Source: JANXQG01 sp964615095
GTDB lineage: Bacteria; Planctomycetota; Planctomycetia; Pirellulales; Thermoguttaceae
NCBI GenBank assembly: GCA_964615095.1
Contig: CAZTPX010000023.1
Coordinates: 1 to 64,000, forward strand
Direction: 5' to 3'
DNA: 64,000 nucleotides
Below are positions 54,759-63,712 of this stretch, in pieces (within the stretch, counting starts at the first letter, position 1; each line of letters begins with the position of its first letter). A model generated the notes under the pieces. It saw only the letters and a program-made list of their open reading frames with translations, ran no database searches and had not been told where the DNA came from. The position numbers and the translations under genes were made by a program.

Positions 54759-55724
54759 TCAAATTGGAATTTCCTGCCAAGTCTTGTGGCCTTGCAGAGT
54801 AGTCCGAAATGACTCGATTACCCGCGTAACATGCTCGTAGGTCTCGGTATTCATGAGTTCCTGCAAATAGAACACTCGCTTCGCCACTGCGCTCAAGTCG
54901 AAGCACCAGTAGAATGTCATCAGCGGGTTGATCCACAGAGTGTTGCCTCCGGTCAACCGAGTGGAATGATAAGCGCCGAAATGGCCCTCCAGAGCGGACA
55001 AGATCGAACTGCACACAATGCTCGCATGATCCGCCGACATGGCGCTGCGAACGGCCGTACAAGCGTCAACGTATCGAGTGACGGCCGGCATTGACTTCAA
55101 GAGCGAGACTGCACCGAGAAAGCTTCCCTCGCGCGTCAGATCGGCAACTGCTTCCAGGACCTGACTATGGCATATGCCATGATACCAGTCTACGCCGAAA
55201 CCCAGGCAAACAAGGAACTTCCTGGGTACATCGACTTGATGAAGGGCTGCGACGCTTGCCATGTCTTCGCTTGGTGTACCAAGACCAGCTTCGTCGCCGC
55301 GCATCAGACTGTCCGTCCCGCCATCCACGAGGACTATTGTATCAAGGTTCAGTTCTTCAACGAGCTTCCGGTATGCGTCTCTCAGCGGTTGGACGCCCGT
55401 TCGATGAGTGGCATAGATCGAAACCTCCTCGCCTTGGGTCCGAAACCACCGGCACAACATCTTTTCAGGAAAATAGTTGAGGTAAGCCTCTGAGTCGGCA
55501 GTGACTTCTACGCAAACGGGTGTTACCCAACGCCCGACCGAAGGAATCAGGCTGGAGAAGGAGAGGTTCGCCAAGTAGACATCCCGCCCGGACTCGCGCA
55601 ACAGGAAGTAGAGCGGCAAACCGCTGAACACGTCGAAACCACCCCCAGCGCCTGCGATCAGAACGCGGCGGCTATCGGCCAGTTTCTGGAAGAATGGAAG
55701 TTCAAAGCCGGTGATTGGGGACAT
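54759..55724 (-). CDS. DUF1152 family protein
   Basis: 321 residues, cytoplasmic. The family pattern is LIAGAGGGFDVFSGLPLYFL (glycine-rich nucleotide-type loop), VYLANLSFSSL, and IVLVDGGTDSLMRGDEAGLG. These resemble DUF1152 proteins, whose biochemical activity I do not know. The glycine-rich loop and the following acidic DGGTDS suggest a nucleotide- or phosphate-binding enzyme (inference). It sits between kptA (62-bp gap) and the ADP-ribosylglycohydrolase (17-bp gap) on one strand, hinting at a shared nucleotide substrate. Confidence 0.72.
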   Translation of the reverse strand: MSPITGFELPFFQKLADSRRVLIAGAGGGFDVFSGLPLYFLLRESGRDVYLANLSFSSLIPSVGRWVTPVCVEVTADSEAYLNYFPEKMLCRWFRTQGEEVSIYATHRTGVQPLRDAYRKLVEELNLDTIVLVDGGTDSLMRGDEAGLGTPSEDMASVAALHQVDVPRKFLVCLGFGVDWYHGICHSQVLEAVADLTREGSFLGAVSLLKSMPAVTRYVDACTAVRSAMSADHASIVCSSILSALEGHFGAYHSTRLTGGNTLWINPLMTFYWCFDLSAVAKRVFYLQELMNTETYEHVTRVIESFRTTLQGHKTWQEIPI

Positions 55725-55786
55725 AATACTGGGCTCTTTATTGACACCGCGACTTCGGGAATCGACGCACTTGTTGCGGACGGCAC

Positions 55787-56344
55787 TTAGGGCTCAACTT
55801 GCTCTGGAAATCGCAAGTACTCCGGTGGCACGGCCTCCGTTAACCAAACCCCGTTCTCTGACCGATAGAACGCATGCCCGTCATTATGCATCCGTCCCGC
55901 CTCGACCACCAGTACCACGGGCTGGCCACGGCGCTGGCCGACACGCGCGGCCTTTTCTCGGTCGGCCGATAAGTGAACGTGATGGCGATTGCCGCGCAGC
56001 AGCCCTTGGGCGCGGATCGAGTCCAAAAACCGCTCCACGGTGCCGTGATAGAGCAACTTCGGGGGTTCGATCGGCACGAGGCCCAAGTCCACCTCAACAC
56101 TGTGTCCCTGGTTCGCCCGGATGAGTTGGCCGTCCGGCGAGAAGGAGAACCGCTTCTTATCATTCGTGGCGACAACTTCCTCCAACTGCTCCCGACTGAT
56201 CGATTGCCCATGGCGACCCGCCGCGGCCAAGAGTTCCTCGACCGCCACGCAGCCCTCGGCGTCCAGCGTGATCCCGATGGCCTCGGGCTTATGGCGGAGC
56301 ACAAAACTGAGGAACTTGCTGATTTGTACCAATTGATTATTCAT
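55787..56344 (-). CDS. kptA: RNA 2'-phosphotransferase (Tpt1/KptA)
   Basis: 185 residues, the normal length. The conserved Arg-His is in LSFVLRHKPEAIGI. IRANQGHSVEVDL, LYHGTVERFLDSIRAQGL, RHHVHLS and VVLVVEAGRMHNDGHAFY follow, ending GVWLTEAVPPEYL. The catalytic Arg-His-Arg-Arg set appears complete. Tpt1 enzymes use NAD to remove an RNA 2'-phosphate via an ADP-ribosylated intermediate, giving ADP-ribose 1'',2''-cyclic phosphate; some bacterial forms also cap ends with ADP-ribose. Its neighbours, an ADP-ribosylglycohydrolase and a DUF1152 protein, fit processing of ADP-ribosylated species. Confidence 0.92.
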   Translation of the reverse strand: MNNQLVQISKFLSFVLRHKPEAIGITLDAEGCVAVEELLAAAGRHGQSISREQLEEVVATNDKKRFSFSPDGQLIRANQGHSVEVDLGLVPIEPPKLLYHGTVERFLDSIRAQGLLRGNRHHVHLSADREKAARVGQRRGQPVVLVVEAGRMHNDGHAFYRSENGVWLTEAVPPEYLRFPEQVEP

Positions 56345-56404
56345 AATTCGAACGAAAACCCTTGCTTGACCACGACAATAACTCGAGGCGGACTGAAGTC
56401 CACC

Positions 56405-56875
56405 CTAAAGTCTTTGCCCCAACTGCCGCAGGACCGCTTCATATCGCCGGCCAATGGCGTGAATCTCGAAGCGCCGCGACTCGGCGCCGGTGACGTCGAT
56501 GCGGATCTCGACGTAATCCCGCGGCAGCGAAGCTTGCACGCGATCGGCCCACTCGATCAACACTAGGCCGTCGCTCTCGAAATACTCGTCAGGGCCAAGC
56601 TGCTGAAACTCGTCGTCGTCGCGGAGCCGATAGGCGTCGATGTGGTAGATCGGCCGCCGGCCGCGATGCTCCTGGATGAGCACGAAGGTAGGACTCACCA
56701 CGTCGCGGCGGTTGACGCCCAGCGCTTCGGCGATGGCCTGCACCAGGCGCGTCTTGCCGGCACCAAGCGTGCCGCATAGGGCGACCGTCGTGCCCGGTGG
56801 CAAGAATTCGGCTAGGCGGTGGCCCAGGGCCGCGGTGGCGGCCTCGTCAGCAGCGTTGAAGATAAAGGGAGGCAT
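56405..56875 (-). CDS. tsaE: tRNA threonylcarbamoyladenosine biosynthesis ATPase
   Basis: 156 residues. Walker A GTLGAGKTRLVQAIAEALGV, then VSPTFVLIQEH, YHIDAYRL and LVLIEWADRV are the full TsaE signature. With TsaB and TsaD it makes t6A37 in ANN-decoding tRNAs. The ATG at 56875 is preferred over a TTG one codon earlier. It follows thiL by 104 bp and precedes kptA by 60 bp on the same strand. Confidence 0.95.
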   Translation of the reverse strand: MPPFIFNAADEAATAALGHRLAEFLPPGTTVALCGTLGAGKTRLVQAIAEALGVNRRDVVSPTFVLIQEHRGRRPIYHIDAYRLRDDDEFQQLGPDEYFESDGLVLIEWADRVQASLPRDYVEIRIDVTGAESRRFEIHAIGRRYEAVLRQLGQRL

Positions 56876-56979
56876 CAAGCGCGAGCAGATGGGAGTTTGG
56901 TCAGTTTCGAGTAAGAGGCTAACTGGGAAGCCCGCACCCCCGGCCCCTCTCTCGGAAGGCGAGGGGAGTTAGTCGGCAT

Positions 56980-57906
56980 TCAAGTAAACGTATGCTCCCA
57001 GCCCGACGGTGTCAACGGTTGCACCGGCCCGCCCGCCGGGCGCTGCCAAAGGCCCGGCTCAGCGGTGATCTGGCCGATGTCGGTCAGCGGCACGTCCAGC
57101 GGCTGTTGAGCCAGCATCCGCCGGGCCTCGTCGGGCGGCACGGCCAGCAGCAACTCAAAATCCTCGCCGTCGCCCAAGGCGTGTTCCAAGGGTGTGCGGC
57201 CATCGTGGCCTTGCGCGGCCAAGCGGCGGGCGTCGTCGTGGATCGGCACGCGGTCCGTCTCGACGATCGCGCCGACGCCGCTTTCGCGGACCAGCCGCCC
57301 CAGGTCGATCGCCAGCCCGTCGCTGACATCCATGCCGGCGTGCAGTTCGTAGCGCTCGTTCAGCAGCAGGGCCTCGTGGACCCGCGGCGGGAAGTCAAAA
57401 TGCCTTCCCAGGATGCTGCCGCCGAATGCCCCGCTGACGACGATCCGATCGCCGGCCAGCGCGCCCTTGCGCCGTAGCGGACCACGAGCGGTAACCGCGC
57501 CCAAGAGCGTGGCCGTGATCACCAGCGGGCCGTCCCAACTGTTGGTGTCGCCGCCGGCAATCGCCAAGTCATATTGCTCGGCCAGCGGCAAGATACCATT
57601 GTAGAGTTGCACGGCCAACTCGCCGCCGCCTTTGCGGGGCAAGGCCACGGCGATCACGGCGGCCAGGGGACGGGCGGCCATCGCCGCCAGGTCGCTGAGG
57701 TTCACCGCCAGCGCCTTGCGGCCCACCCGCCGCGGATCGACCTCGGCTAGGATGAAGTCGACCTGGTCCGTGAGCAGATCGACCGTGATCACGCACTCGT
57801 CGATCCCGGCCATCCGCAGTACGGCCGCATCGTCGCCGGGACCTAGGCGCAACAGCGGGTGCGGAGGAAGGCGTTCGCGGAGCCAGGCGATGAACTGCTG
57901 TTCCAT
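56980..57906 (-). CDS. thiL: Thiamine-monophosphate kinase
   Basis: 308 residues of the PurM-like ATP-binding superfamily. LRLGPGDDAAVLR, ITVDLLTDQVDF, KALAVNLSDLAAMAARPLAA, the GGDTNSWDGPL motif and MDVSDGLAIDLGRLVRESGV are diagnostic of ThiL. It phosphorylates thiamine monophosphate to the diphosphate cofactor. It starts 6 bp after the HtrA gene stop, so these are co-transcribed. Full length. Confidence 0.95.
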   Translation of the reverse strand: MEQQFIAWLRERLPPHPLLRLGPGDDAAVLRMAGIDECVITVDLLTDQVDFILAEVDPRRVGRKALAVNLSDLAAMAARPLAAVIAVALPRKGGGELAVQLYNGILPLAEQYDLAIAGGDTNSWDGPLVITATLLGAVTARGPLRRKGALAGDRIVVSGAFGGSILGRHFDFPPRVHEALLLNERYELHAGMDVSDGLAIDLGRLVRESGVGAIVETDRVPIHDDARRLAAQGHDGRTPLEHALGDGEDFELLLAVPPDEARRMLAQQPLDVPLTDIGQITAEPGLWQRPAGGPVQPLTPSGWEHTFT

Positions 57907-57912
57907 CGAACG

Positions 57913-59277
57913 TCACGGTTGCCGGGCAACCTTCAGGCCCACGGACATGAACCCGTAGAGCGTCTCGTTGCCGCGGAGGATGTAGAACTTTACGGGAGTG
58001 ATGCTGTTGAAATCGGGCCGCTTGAGTATATAGGCCACGTTGTCCAGCGAAACCGTCTCCCACACGTGCATGCCCACCAGCACGTCGCCGGCGCGGATGC
58101 CCTGCTCGGCGGCCGGGCTGTTCTGGCGAACGTCGACCACCGACAGCCCGCCGCGGTAGCGGGTGTGGAACTTCTGCTTGAACTCGGCGTTCGGCATGGG
58201 CCGCAGGTCCATACCGAGAGTTTCCCACGCGCCGGTCGCAACGGCAGGCGACGAATCGGGACTATCGCCCAAGACGAGGCTCACGTTCAACGACTTGCCG
58301 TCGCGGCGGACGGTCATGTCCAACTTGTCGCCCACCTTCCGCTCGAGCATCTCGCGGTGGAACTCCAGGGCCCGATGGATCGTGGTCTCGCCAACCGCAG
58401 TAATCATGTCGCCCGACCTCAGACCGGCTTCGGCGGCCGGACTCTTCTTCTCGATCGATTCGACCGTCATGCCCGAGAGCGATGCGGGGGCGTCGGGGGC
58501 GGCTGTCAGCCCGTGCCACGACTTGGCGCCAGACGCCAGGAGCGTGGCGGCGACATTCATGGCCTTATCGACGGGGATGGCAAAACCGATGCCCTGCGCG
58601 CCGGCCCGCACCGCTACGTTGACCCCGATCATCTCGCCATCGATGTTCACCAAGGGGCCGCCCGAGTTGCCGGGATTGATGGGCGCAGAAGTCTGGATCA
58701 AGTCGTCATAATACTGGGCGTCGTTGATCTGCACGGCCCGGTGCAAGGCGCTCACGATACCGTCGGTGACTGTGAAGTCGTAACCGAAGGCATTGCCCAC
58801 GGCCACCACCGGTTCGCCCTGCATGAGGTCCGAAGACGTGCCCAGCGTGATCACCGGCAATTTCTCCGCGGGACTGATCTTGATTATGGCCAGGTCGGTT
58901 TCGGCATCGCGGGCAAAGATGGTGCCAATATACTTCTTGTTCTGTAACGTGGTGACTTGGATTTCGCGAACGCCGTCCACGACGTGATAGTTGGTAAGAA
59001 TATACCCGCGCGGATCGATGACGATGCCGCTACCCATGCCGTTGACGCGGCGGGGGGCATCGTTGGCGCTGGCTTGCGGGCCCAGCAGGACCGTCTTCTC
59101 ACCGCGGATGCTGACCACCGAAGGCTTGGCCTTTTGGGCCGCCTTGACGATCGGCGTCATTCGTTGGTCCGACGCCGTGGCCGCCCCGCAGAGGGTGACA
59201 AGGATTCCGGCACAAGCCAAAATGGCCCAGCGCCGGCCGGCAATGCGTAGTGTCTTTGGGGCCGATCGGTCAAGCAT
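57913..59277 (-). CDS. HtrA/DegP-like serine protease with two PDZ domains
   Basis: 454 residues, signal peptide or membrane anchor at about 17-36. A trypsin-fold protease (about 50-240) has His in ILTNYHVVDG, Asp in ETDLAIIKI and Ser in NPGNSGGPLVN. Two PDZ-like domains follow (about 265-345 and 360-450; AAEAGLRSGDMITAVG, AAEQGIRAGDVLVGMHVWE). It is a periplasmic quality-control protease. The gene heads a co-directional run HtrA-thiL-tsaE-kptA-DUF1152-ADP-ribosylglycohydrolase. The function of the first three is generic housekeeping. Confidence 0.9.
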   Translation of the reverse strand: MLDRSAPKTLRIAGRRWAILACAGILVTLCGAATASDQRMTPIVKAAQKAKPSVVSIRGEKTVLLGPQASANDAPRRVNGMGSGIVIDPRGYILTNYHVVDGVREIQVTTLQNKKYIGTIFARDAETDLAIIKISPAEKLPVITLGTSSDLMQGEPVVAVGNAFGYDFTVTDGIVSALHRAVQINDAQYYDDLIQTSAPINPGNSGGPLVNIDGEMIGVNVAVRAGAQGIGFAIPVDKAMNVAATLLASGAKSWHGLTAAPDAPASLSGMTVESIEKKSPAAEAGLRSGDMITAVGETTIHRALEFHREMLERKVGDKLDMTVRRDGKSLNVSLVLGDSPDSSPAVATGAWETLGMDLRPMPNAEFKQKFHTRYRGGLSVVDVRQNSPAAEQGIRAGDVLVGMHVWETVSLDNVAYILKRPDFNSITPVKFYILRGNETLYGFMSVGLKVARQP

Positions 59278-59437
59278 GATCGTGCTATCGCAGTGGGTGG
59301 GAATGCCGTAACACTTTTGCTAGATCGGATAAGCGGAACCGGGGCCTTGATCGGCATCATCACCTCCGGAACAAACCACCCAGGTTACCAGAATGAGAAG
59401 AAATCTGGTTAAAGATCAAGTGGGTGAGAATCAGCAG

Positions 59438-59767
59438 CTACTTGGCCGCTGGCCGCCAGCCGTCGTCGGGCAAGGTATTCGGTACTGTTGGACTGGCCGG
59501 CGCTGTCGGAGCGGTTGACACGGCCTGCGGCTCGACAGGAAGCGGCTCTATGCCGTCGGGCAGGAACACGGGCCGCGTAGGCACCGGATGAAACCGCGGA
59601 TATTGCAGTGCCCCCGGTACCGGCTGGAGGGCATCGCTTTGCGGCTCCACGCCCTTGGCGGCAGGCTCGCCGGAGCACGAATGGTGCGAGCAGCAACCAC
59701 ACAACCCGACTGCCACGACGCAACCCGACACCCAGGCAGCCACAGCACTCACGAATCTGTTGTGCAT
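59438..59767 (-). CDS. Small Pro-rich lipoprotein
   Basis: 109 residues from the ATG at 59767. Signal peptide with the lipobox-like VGLCGC (Cys about 26), followed by a Cys/His patch (CCSHHSCSGE). The rest is a Pro/Ala-rich tail, probably disordered. No known family. It lies 160 bp upstream of nothing shared, with the HtrA gene downstream on the same strand. Confidence 0.55.
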   Translation of the reverse strand: MHNRFVSAVAAWVSGCVVAVGLCGCCSHHSCSGEPAAKGVEPQSDALQPVPGALQYPRFHPVPTRPVFLPDGIEPLPVEPQAVSTAPTAPASPTVPNTLPDDGWRPAAK

Positions 59768-59889
59768 GCGATCCGCCCCAAGAACCACACCTTACGAACT
59801 GGCAAACCACCCCACGTTGAAAAATAATCGGCCCAACGCCAGCCGGAACATTAGGAATAATCGGCAAAGTTTGCCTAAGCTAACAGTCC

Positions 59890-60375
59890 ACTAATGGGAA
59901 GATGCCAAAGAACCGGCGGAACGGCAACGGGTTGAAGTTCTTGGCCACGGATGAAACACGGACAAAACACGGATGTGCCAAAGAACCCGCGGAACTGCAG
60001 CAGGTTGACGGGAAGACTTATCGCTCGTTATTTTGTTTCGGCCCGATTCCAGGTTGGTCCAGCCCCCACCAGGCTTGCGGGCTGTCGATTTACCAGCCGC
60101 GAAGCGGCGACATGTACTAGCCCGGGGCGTGAGCCCTCGTTTTACACACAAGTCGGAACGCGATCCCGTCCCGGAGGGGCGTTCGAGAATAGCCCAGCAG
60201 TTCACTGCTGGCTAGGTAGGCAAGATAGATATGATTCCAGTCCCGGGACGACTGAAAGTCGCCCCTGTGACGAGGATCAGTCGTCCCGGGACTACCGGAC
60301 TGCCGCGCCTCCGATTCCCAGCGATAAATCGCTGGGCTATTTTCGATCGTCCCACCGGGACGGGGAACCGGGAAG
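59890..60375. repeat. Repeat-rich intergenic region
   Basis: The 845-bp gap between the lipoprotein and the DUF4091-like gene contains a near-duplicated unit GATGCCAAAGAACCGGCGGA / GTGCCAAAGAACCCGCGGA (59900, 59966), a CCGCGAAGCGG palindrome with TAGCCCGGGGCGTGAGCCC (60098-60137), and paired segments around GTCCCGGGACGACTGAAAGTC and its complement (60240-60293). It also holds two CCAGCAGTT/CAGCGATAAATCGCTG hairpins. No gene is supportable. The last 200 bp before 60613 should carry that gene's promoter, not located. Confidence 0.6.
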
Positions 60376-60612
60376 CGAGCGTCGAATATGTTGCATTATT
60401 TGTGCCCGGAACCACTAGCTTTCTGTGCCACTTCACAAGCGCGAGTAGTACGTCCCATTGCCATGTTTCCCTGCTCGGATAATTGCTTCCGGTCAGTATC
60501 ATTTGGCTTGCAAACCGCCCCACGCCAAATACAATCGATAGTCAGTGGCGGTCGCGGATCGACGCCATTGGAGTGAAGTACCGGCTTAGGCCAAAGGTCA
60601 TAGGAAGATGTC

Positions 60613-63369
60613 ATGAATAGAACGATTGCAAGAGCGCTGGTTGGGTTGCTCGTCTTTTCCACGGCGGCGTGGTGCGCCTCGAAATCTTGTCAGGCCGCGC
60701 CCAAGGACGGCGCTGGGGCGGTCGTGCTCGATACGCTCAGCACCTGGCGAATCCACGAGACCCTCAAGCCGCCGGTGATCCAGCTTGATGACGGCCTCAA
60801 GACGGTCACGTCGAAGTACCAATGGCTCGATCGTGAGACCACCGCCGCGCCGACGGACTGGACGGCCCCCGAGTTTGCCGACGCCGACTGGTTGCGCGGC
60901 AGCGCGCGGGCGTCGTCGCGCACACCCTACGTCGCCACGCTCTGCCTGCGGGCGCGGTTCGAGGTGACCGACCCGGCCCAGGTGAAAGACCTCAGTATAT
61001 CGCTGACCTACTACGGCGGCGCGATCGTGTATGTCAACGGCCAGGAAGTTGTTCGCAGCCACGTCGCCAAACAGGGGCCGCCGGGCCTGGCCGACGGCTA
61101 TCCGCCCGCGGCCTTCGTTGCCGAGGATGGCAAGATGCTGCCGGCCGCCAATTGGCTTATGGACCGCTTCCCCAAGGCCCTGGCCGTGCGGGCACGGACC
61201 CTGGCCAACTTGGCCATCCCGGCCAGCCTGCTTCACAAGGGCGTCAACGTGCTGGCCATCGAAATCATTCGCTCGCCCTATAATAGAATCCTCGACAAGC
61301 TGAAGAATCGTGGGGCTGACAAACGCGAGCTGGCCGCCCGCAACTGTCCCTACGAGTTGGCCTGGAACACCTGCGAACTCCGCCGCATTCAACTGACGGC
61401 GGCGGGGACAGCGGGCCTGGCGACGAACGCCTCGCGCCAGCGGGAACTCCAGGCTTGGAACGCCGACATCCTGACCGCCGACTACACCAGCGACCTGGGC
61501 GACCGCTGCGAGGCCCTGCGGCCGGTGGAATTGAGCGGCCCTGGCAACGGATACCTCTCGGGCAAGGTCGTGCTCGGCTCGCCCCGGGCCATCGAGGGCC
61601 TGAAGGTCACCTGCGGCGACCTGCGACAAGGCGACGCTGTGATCCCTGCCGCGCAGATGCGGGCACGCTACGCCATCCCCTTCGGCCGCACCGCCGGCAA
61701 CGGCGATGACCACGCCGCCAACGCCGTGGAACTCGACTGCCTGCTGGAATCCCCGCTGGACTCGTTCCCGGCTACGGACGCCGGTAAAGGCGCGGTCGTG
61801 CCGATCTGGTTGACCGTCAAGGCGCCGCACGACGCAAAGCCGGGCGTCTATACCGGCCAGGTCACGATCGAGGCCAAGGGCGAGAAGCCCCTCGCCGTTC
61901 CGGTCCGCCTCGAGCTCGCTACGTTCTCCGTGCCCGACACGCAGGACTATCGCACCTGGATCGAACTGATGCAGTCGCCCGACACGCTGGCCGTCGAGTA
62001 CAACGTACCCTTCTGGAGCGAGCGACACTGGGCGCTGATCGCCGACTCGATGCGCTATATCGGCGAGATCGGCAGCCGCGTCGTGCATATCCCGCTCATC
62101 GCGCAGACCAATAGCGGCAACGAGCAGTCGATGGTCCGTTTCATCAAGAAGGCGGACGGGACCTATGACTACGACTTTTCCGTGATGGACCGCTATCTGG
62201 ACATTGCCGAGAAGTGCATGGGCCAGCCCAAGATCACGGCCTTCATCGCCTGGGAAATCTACTTGAACCCTCCCAAGCAGGAAGTGAAATTCACGGGCAA
62301 GGAGAATGTGCCCAATCACGACTTCGACCGGGAAGGCGCCTGGCAGGCGGCCCGCTGGGCGCTGCGCGGCAAAGGCCCGGCCGTTACTGTGGTGGACCCC
62401 GATACCGGGCGTCTCTCGACCGCCAACCTGCCGCGTTTCGAGGACCCCGCCGCCAAGGCGATTTGGAAGCCGCTGTTCGAGCAGTTGCGCCAGCGGATGG
62501 CCAAGCGCGGGCTGGAAAATACGATGGTGCTGGGGATGGCCTCCGACCAGTGGGCGAACAAGGAGGAGATGATGGTCCTGCAAGAGGTTTCCGGCAATCT
62601 GCCCTGGATCAACCACACGCACGGCGGCAACCACGTGGGCACGAAGCTCAATGGCCTGGCCCCGGTCGCGTATGTCGCCTACGTCTGGGACGTGCAGTAC
62701 CCCCAGGCCCTGCCCCTCAACGCCGATGCCCCCAAGGGCTCCGAGACGCGGCGGATGTACGGCTGGAAGCGGCCGGAACTGTATGCCGAGTTCCGCCGTT
62801 TCACGGCCCTCAACGAATGGCCGCTGTCGACGATCCTGCTGTTCTCGGAGATCCAGATTACCGGCAGCCAGCGCGGGCTGGGGCGGGTGGGGGCCGACTT
62901 CTGGCCGGTCTACAAGGACGAGCGGGGCCGCCGCAACGCCTGGATCTGGGACCGCTATCCGCAGAGCCTCTGGCACAGTTGCAACCTGATGAGCCACATG
63001 CTCGTGCCCGGTCCCGCCGGCCCGGTGGCCTCCAACCGTTACGAACTGATGCGCGAAGGCATCCAAGAGTGTGAGGCCCGCATCGCCATCGAACGCGTGC
63101 TCAGCGACGAGGCGAAAAAGGCCCAGCTCCCTGTCGAGTTGGCCGAGCGGGCGCAGCAGTTGCTGGACGACCGTGTCTGGCAGGAGTTAAAGGCCTTCGG
63201 CGACATGCAACTCACCGGGCGCTCCTATGCCACGGCCAAGGACACCTGGAACTACGGCTGCGGCGGGACGGCCGGTCACTATTGGTATGCCGGTTCAGGC
63301 TGGCACGACCATGCTCGCAAACTCTACGCCCTGGCCGGCGAGGTGCAGCGGGCACTGGGACAGAAGTAA
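60613..63369 (+). CDS. Secreted GH123/DUF4091-like glycoside hydrolase
   Basis: 918 residues, AGGAAG before the ATG, signal peptide to about residue 28 (SCQAAP). An N-terminal galactose-binding-like domain (about 60-225: TYYGGAIVYVNGQEVVRSHV) is followed by a beta domain with PIWLTVKAPHDAKPGVYTGQ and LELATFSVPDTQDY, typical of GH123-type N-terminal regions. The barrel follows (about 460-880), with IPLIAQTNSGNEQSM, ITAFIAWEIYLNPP, NHTHGGNHVG and STILLFSEIQI. GH123 enzymes cut N-acetyl-beta-galactosaminides, but the DUF4091 relatives are uncharacterised. The start and length are convincing. Confidence 0.72.
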   Translation: MNRTIARALVGLLVFSTAAWCASKSCQAAPKDGAGAVVLDTLSTWRIHETLKPPVIQLDDGLKTVTSKYQWLDRETTAAPTDWTAPEFADADWLRGSARASSRTPYVATLCLRARFEVTDPAQVKDLSISLTYYGGAIVYVNGQEVVRSHVAKQGPPGLADGYPPAAFVAEDGKMLPAANWLMDRFPKALAVRARTLANLAIPASLLHKGVNVLAIEIIRSPYNRILDKLKNRGADKRELAARNCPYELAWNTCELRRIQLTAAGTAGLATNASRQRELQAWNADILTADYTSDLGDRCEALRPVELSGPGNGYLSGKVVLGSPRAIEGLKVTCGDLRQGDAVIPAAQMRARYAIPFGRTAGNGDDHAANAVELDCLLESPLDSFPATDAGKGAVVPIWLTVKAPHDAKPGVYTGQVTIEAKGEKPLAVPVRLELATFSVPDTQDYRTWIELMQSPDTLAVEYNVPFWSERHWALIADSMRYIGEIGSRVVHIPLIAQTNSGNEQSMVRFIKKADGTYDYDFSVMDRYLDIAEKCMGQPKITAFIAWEIYLNPPKQEVKFTGKENVPNHDFDREGAWQAARWALRGKGPAVTVVDPDTGRLSTANLPRFEDPAAKAIWKPLFEQLRQRMAKRGLENTMVLGMASDQWANKEEMMVLQEVSGNLPWINHTHGGNHVGTKLNGLAPVAYVAYVWDVQYPQALPLNADAPKGSETRRMYGWKRPELYAEFRRFTALNEWPLSTILLFSEIQITGSQRGLGRVGADFWPVYKDERGRRNAWIWDRYPQSLWHSCNLMSHMLVPGPAGPVASNRYELMREGIQECEARIAIERVLSDEAKKAQLPVELAERAQQLLDDRVWQELKAFGDMQLTGRSYATAKDTWNYGCGGTAGHYWYAGSGWHDHARKLYALAGEVQRALGQK

Positions 63370-63386
63370 GCCGGAACAAGCGGTAG

Positions 63387-63413
63387 GCCGGAACAAGCTT
63401 GCGCAGTTCCGGC
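63387..63413. terminator. Hairpin after the DUF4091-like gene
   Basis: GCCGGAAC...GTTCCGGC form an 8-bp stem 18 bp after the stop codon, without a clear T-tract. A preceding partial copy (GCCGGAACAAGCGGTAGGCC) suggests a repeat origin. From 63414 to 63712 a possible transposase-like tail (minus strand: QQRACIVHALLTGLSLLAHA) is visible but not supportable. Confidence 0.4.
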
Positions 63414-63712
63414 ATGAATCGGAAAGTTCTCGTCACTTAGAGTTTTCGGATTTGAATTGGCGCATGCGAATTACGGCGTGGAAAGAGAAGATCCCGATTT
63501 CGCAAGGTCTGAGTCGACCTTTTGAGTGGTGTAGACTGAAGTAACTGATGTCTCGAGAAGAAGAGAAATCCTGGGCAATCTTCCTATGTTAGGCGACTTG
63601 TTCTATGGCGTGAGCGAGCAGGGAAAGGCCGGTAAGCAGCGCATGGACGATGCACGCGCGTTGCTGAATGCGGTCCGAGAGGAATCGAACGTGGCCGACC
63701 TTAAAATCATAC

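Noticed and set aside
60598..63066. An 822-codon minus-strand open frame opposite the DUF4091-like gene.
   Set aside because: No motif or signal peptide; the plus-strand gene has a ribosome-binding site, signal peptide and recognisable domains.
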